A DNA stretch of 7,997 nucleotides from Acidimicrobiaceae bacterium (GTDB lineage Bacteria > Actinomycetota > Acidimicrobiia > Acidimicrobiales > UBA8190), in the NCBI GenBank assembly GCA_003131945.1, contig PKWD01000051.1, forward strand, positions 303 to 8,299, given 5' to 3'. The notes beneath the pieces are model-generated. The model saw only the letters and a list, made by a program, of their open reading frames with translations. It was not told the origin of the DNA and did not search any database. This document shows, piece after piece, positions 6,043 to 7,997 of this stretch. A program made the translations under genes and the position numbers. How positions within the stretch are numbered: the first letter of the stretch is position 1; each line of letters starts with the position of its first letter.

Positions 6043-6493
6043 AGAACCGCGTGCACGGAGCGACGTAACAGCCCCGTCGGTGCGAGCCGCCGCCCCCGGG
6101 GTGTCTGCGGGATTGGAGTAGCCCGGCTGACAGGGCGTCCGCTGACGCCATCGGAAAACCCGTTGTCACGGAGAGGATCGAGCGGCTCCACGAATCCCTG
6201 GAGACGCCCTTGACGTTCGTCGGTGCGGGGCGGCCTCGAGGGCTCGTCGCAGCCTGGCGAGCGATGCCGTGCCGGTTGGCGCCATCGGACGTCAACGCTG
6301 GGGGTGCAGGAACCGGCAGGTTCGAGCGGTTGGGGCACGAGCGCAGGGGCCAGCCAAGAGAGGATTTGTGTCAACCTCGGTTCGGACACCGACGTAAGGA
6401 AGGGGAGGGTGAGGCGGAATGAGGGGTCGGGAACAGCTCACGTGGACGAGGTGAGCTTCCTCTCGGTTCCTCGGGAGAGCAAGGACACTAGAG
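6043..6493. other. About 450 bp without a supportable gene
   Basis: No gene could be supported on either strand. On the plus strand one frame is open from about 6069 to 6422, but its first start codon is a TTG at 6210 without a ribosome site, and the product is a low-complexity Arg/Gly/Glu-rich chain. Two overlapping minus-strand frames (about 6020-6295 and 6039-6389) overlap the end of the small orphan gene and show no motif. Small hairpins exist (CTCCA 6186-6190 with TGGAG 6199-6203; the palindrome CCCCGGGG 6094-6101), none with a T-run. The right end should hold the promoter of the lipoprotein gene, but no clear -10/-35 pair was found. Confidence 0.5.
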
Positions 6494-7141
6494 ATGAGAA
6501 GTGGACTTGGGGCCAAGCCGCTCTTCGCAGGGTGCGCGGCCCTTCTCCTGTGTGCTTGTGGGGGCGGTGGCAATAACTCCGGCGGCTCGCCGTCGGGCGC
6601 CAATGTCCGCACGACAGTCGCTTCCACGTCGACCATCTGAGGACGCCTCTTGGTTCCGAGTGGCTTTTCGCCCGTCTATCAGATGCAGGTGCCCGGAACT
6701 GAGGTCTCATCGGCTGATCTCAGCCTGGATCAGGGACAAGAAGCTTTTCTTGACGAACAGAATGGCTATGCCCTAGCGGAACTCAACAGTCAGACCTACC
6801 CGGTGGCGACCGTCGACGGCGGAACTACTTGGCGTATCGACGGACCGATCTTCCACGTGGACGCCGCCGACGGGCCCAATGTCGTCAATGAGATCGCCGC
6901 GGCAATGCCAAGCACTGTCTTGGTGTGGGGTCAATACTCGGGAAACGTCGTCAATGTAAGTACGGACAGCGGCAAGACCTGGTGGGCAGCGAACCTCGGA
7001 CCTGGAGTCCTGAGCATGGGAGCGTTTGGCAGCCAGCTCTGGGCTGTCGTGCTCGATCAGTCGACAAGGATCTTCACTTCCGTCGATGGTGGACGTGCGT
7101 GGTCGATCTCGGGAACTATCGGGCCACAAGCTGCCAAGTAA
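6494..7141 (+). pseudogene. Lipoprotein with Asp-box (BNR-like) repeats, split by an in-frame TGA
   Basis: From ATG 6494, with AAGGA (6481-6485) 8 nt upstream, a typical lipoprotein signal peptide is read: 'MRSGLGAKPLFAGCAALLLCACGGGG', with lipobox L-C-A-C and lipidated Cys22, then a Ser/Thr/Gly-rich linker. The frame stops at TGA 6638-6640 after 48 residues. The same frame continues without any further stop to 7141, giving 'GRLLVPSGFSPV...' and three Asp-box motifs: ATVDGGTTW (6806-6832), VSTDSGKTW (6956-6982) and TSVDGGRAW (7076-7102). Such motifs cap beta-hairpins in sialidase-like and photosynthesis-stability-like propellers. The joined product would be 215 codons, a short membrane-anchored surface or periplasm-side protein, smaller than a full propeller. 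No frameshift is needed, only one codon differs. TGA ends other genes here, so it is a real stop. GAGGA (6639-6643) overlaps it, 6 nt before a TTG at 6650, so restart could yield a cytoplasmic C-terminal piece. A sequencing error is also possible. Confidence 0.7.
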
Positions 7142-7196
7142 CGACGCCGGTTGATATCCGTGTGGCCCCGGGCGGTACGCGTAGGAGGTAGCCGAT

Positions 7197-7997
7197 TCAG
7201 CCAAGACCTTCCTGGTCGACGGCACCGCTGGGCGCGGCCACGGTCTCCGGGTCACCGAGGTCGGCGAACCGGACGTCGAGCGTCGTGCCCGCATCCAGGG
7301 TCTTGAGAGAGCCGCACACTGTGCCCAGAGGAATCGGCTTCCCATTTGGCAGTGTCGTGATCCTGTCGGTCGGCGGGATCGTCACGGTCGGCGAGGAACC
7401 CGACGAAGGACCAGATGCACTGGGGGCAGCCACACACACGAAGGCGGCGCCCCCCGCCGACGACGACACGGCCATCTGACGCACCACGTTGGCGCTGTCG
7501 ACCCATACGTCGAATGAGGTCACCGTACTGCCGACGTCGGGTATCCGCAGCCTCCCGATGGAGCCCGGAGTGGTCGCCCGCAGGTGAGTGAGCTCCATGC
7601 CCCCGACCATTTCCTGGCCCAGGTCCTCCAGGCCCGCCGAGGGGCTGACCGCCTGGAGCAGGGTGCGTGGATCGGGAAAGGACATCGTCGCCGCAGCATT
7701 CGGCGACGTGTCGTGATACCAGTGCATCTGAAGATCCGGTCCCTTGATGTACAGGTAGAACTGCCCATCGACCACCCGGTTCTCAACCCCAGCCGCCCCG
7801 CTGCCATTGCCGACGACGAGGTAGTTCACGTTCTGACCCGAGAACGTGACGTCGATCGTGGCGGGCGGCCCCTGGGTCGCCGAACCGATCGAGTTCGTCG
7901 TGGTTTCGACGGCCGTGCCCGAGTCCGCCATCGCCGCCGCCGACTGCGACGAGATCAGCCGGACCATCCGCGCCGTGAGCACGCTCGGAGCGTGGTC
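7197..7997 (-). CDS. LolA/LppX-like exported protein, 5' end outside the window
   Basis: The frame is open from the right edge (266 residues visible) to a stop at 7197-7199. The GTG at 7982 and an ATG at 7967 are internal candidates, but no signal peptide lies in the visible part, so the true start is probably beyond the window. The chain has the look of LppX/LprG/LolA-type half-barrel envelope proteins: 'LISSQSAAAMADSGTAVETTT', 'ATIDVTFSGQNVNYLVV', 'ENRVVDGQFYLYIKGPDLQMHWYHD', 'PRTLLQAVSPSAGLEDLGQEMVGGMELTHLRA' and 'FDVWVDSANVVRQMAVS'. The family usually ends with a strand such as 'TTLDVRFADLGDPETVAAP'. Here that strand is delayed by a Ser/Pro-rich insertion (about residues 179-237 of the visible part) holding the only two cysteines, C188 and C228. 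Expected role: binding a lipid or other hydrophobic ligand at the outer face of the membrane. Assignment is by pattern only. It converges on the split lipoprotein gene with a 55-bp gap. Confidence 0.65.
   Translation of the reverse strand, partial: DHAPSVLTARMVRLISSQSAAAMADSGTAVETTTNSIGSATQGPPATIDVTFSGQNVNYLVVGNGSGAAGVENRVVDGQFYLYIKGPDLQMHWYHDTSPNAAATMSFPDPRTLLQAVSPSAGLEDLGQEMVGGMELTHLRATTPGSIGRLRIPDVGSTVTSFDVWVDSANVVRQMAVSSSAGGAAFVCVAAPSASGPSSGSSPTVTIPPTDRITTLPNGKPIPLGTVCGSLKTLDAGTTLDVRFADLGDPETVAAPSGAVDQEGLG

Noticed and set aside
6315..6345. GGTTCGA resembling a tRNA T-loop
   Set aside because: The flanking bases do not pair as a T-stem and no acceptor or anticodon arms could be found.
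6069..6422. Plus-strand frame open for 118 codons in the long spacer
   Set aside because: It has no start codon before the TTG at 6210, no ribosome site, and a low-complexity product.
6638..6640. TGA read as selenocysteine or as a reassigned codon
   Set aside because: No convincing SECIS-like hairpin follows, the position is in a Ser/Thr linker with no redox context, and TGA ends other genes in the window.

Overview
The window is high-GC DNA with actinobacterial character: GC-ending codons dominate, GTG/TTG starts are plausible, and the genes are of types common in actinobacterial acyl-CoA metabolism and envelope lipoprotein sets. The style of the secreted and c-di-GMP genes recalls Acidimicrobiia, but that placement is inference from general resemblance, not from a marker gene. 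No RNA gene, mobile element, CRISPR array or phage gene was seen.

Layout. (1) 1-1016, plus strand: the end of a DUF35-type OB-fold protein, then an SDR oxidoreductase, a pair typical of thiolase/acyl-CoA (lipid or steroid-like) metabolism. (2) 1017-1384: non-coding, with a hairpin plus T-rich tract that fits an intrinsic terminator for the minus-strand gene. (3) 1385-1789, minus strand: a small SnoaL/NTF2-like protein, divergent from (4) 1943-4612, a large membrane-bound PAS-PAS-GGDEF-EAL c-di-GMP enzyme with all visible catalytic motifs and an RxxD inhibitory site. The spacer between them holds a long near-perfect inverted repeat. (5) 4654-5652: an aldo/keto reductase 41 bp downstream; the gap holds a 7-bp hairpin with a GGGG loop flanked by a 7-bp direct repeat. 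(6) 5806-6041: a 78-residue orphan protein with a clear ribosome binding site, preceded by a cluster of CCACG/CGTGG half-sites. (7) 6043-6493: about 450 bp without a supportable gene. (8) 6494-7141: a lipoprotein gene with a good lipobox signal peptide and three Asp-box (BNR-like) motifs, split by an in-frame TGA. (9) 7197-7997, minus strand, running off the right edge: a LolA/LppX-like exported protein with an unusual Ser/Pro-rich insertion carrying two cysteines.

How the genes work together. The window looks like several independent transcription units rather than one system. The first pair is one metabolic operon. The c-di-GMP enzyme and the aldo/keto reductase may be co-transcribed. The two right-hand genes are convergent and both appear to make envelope proteins. 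I did not find a convincing new multi-gene system. The most distinctive items are the TGA-split lipoprotein, the structured spacers on both sides of the c-di-GMP gene, and the membrane sensor domain of that enzyme.
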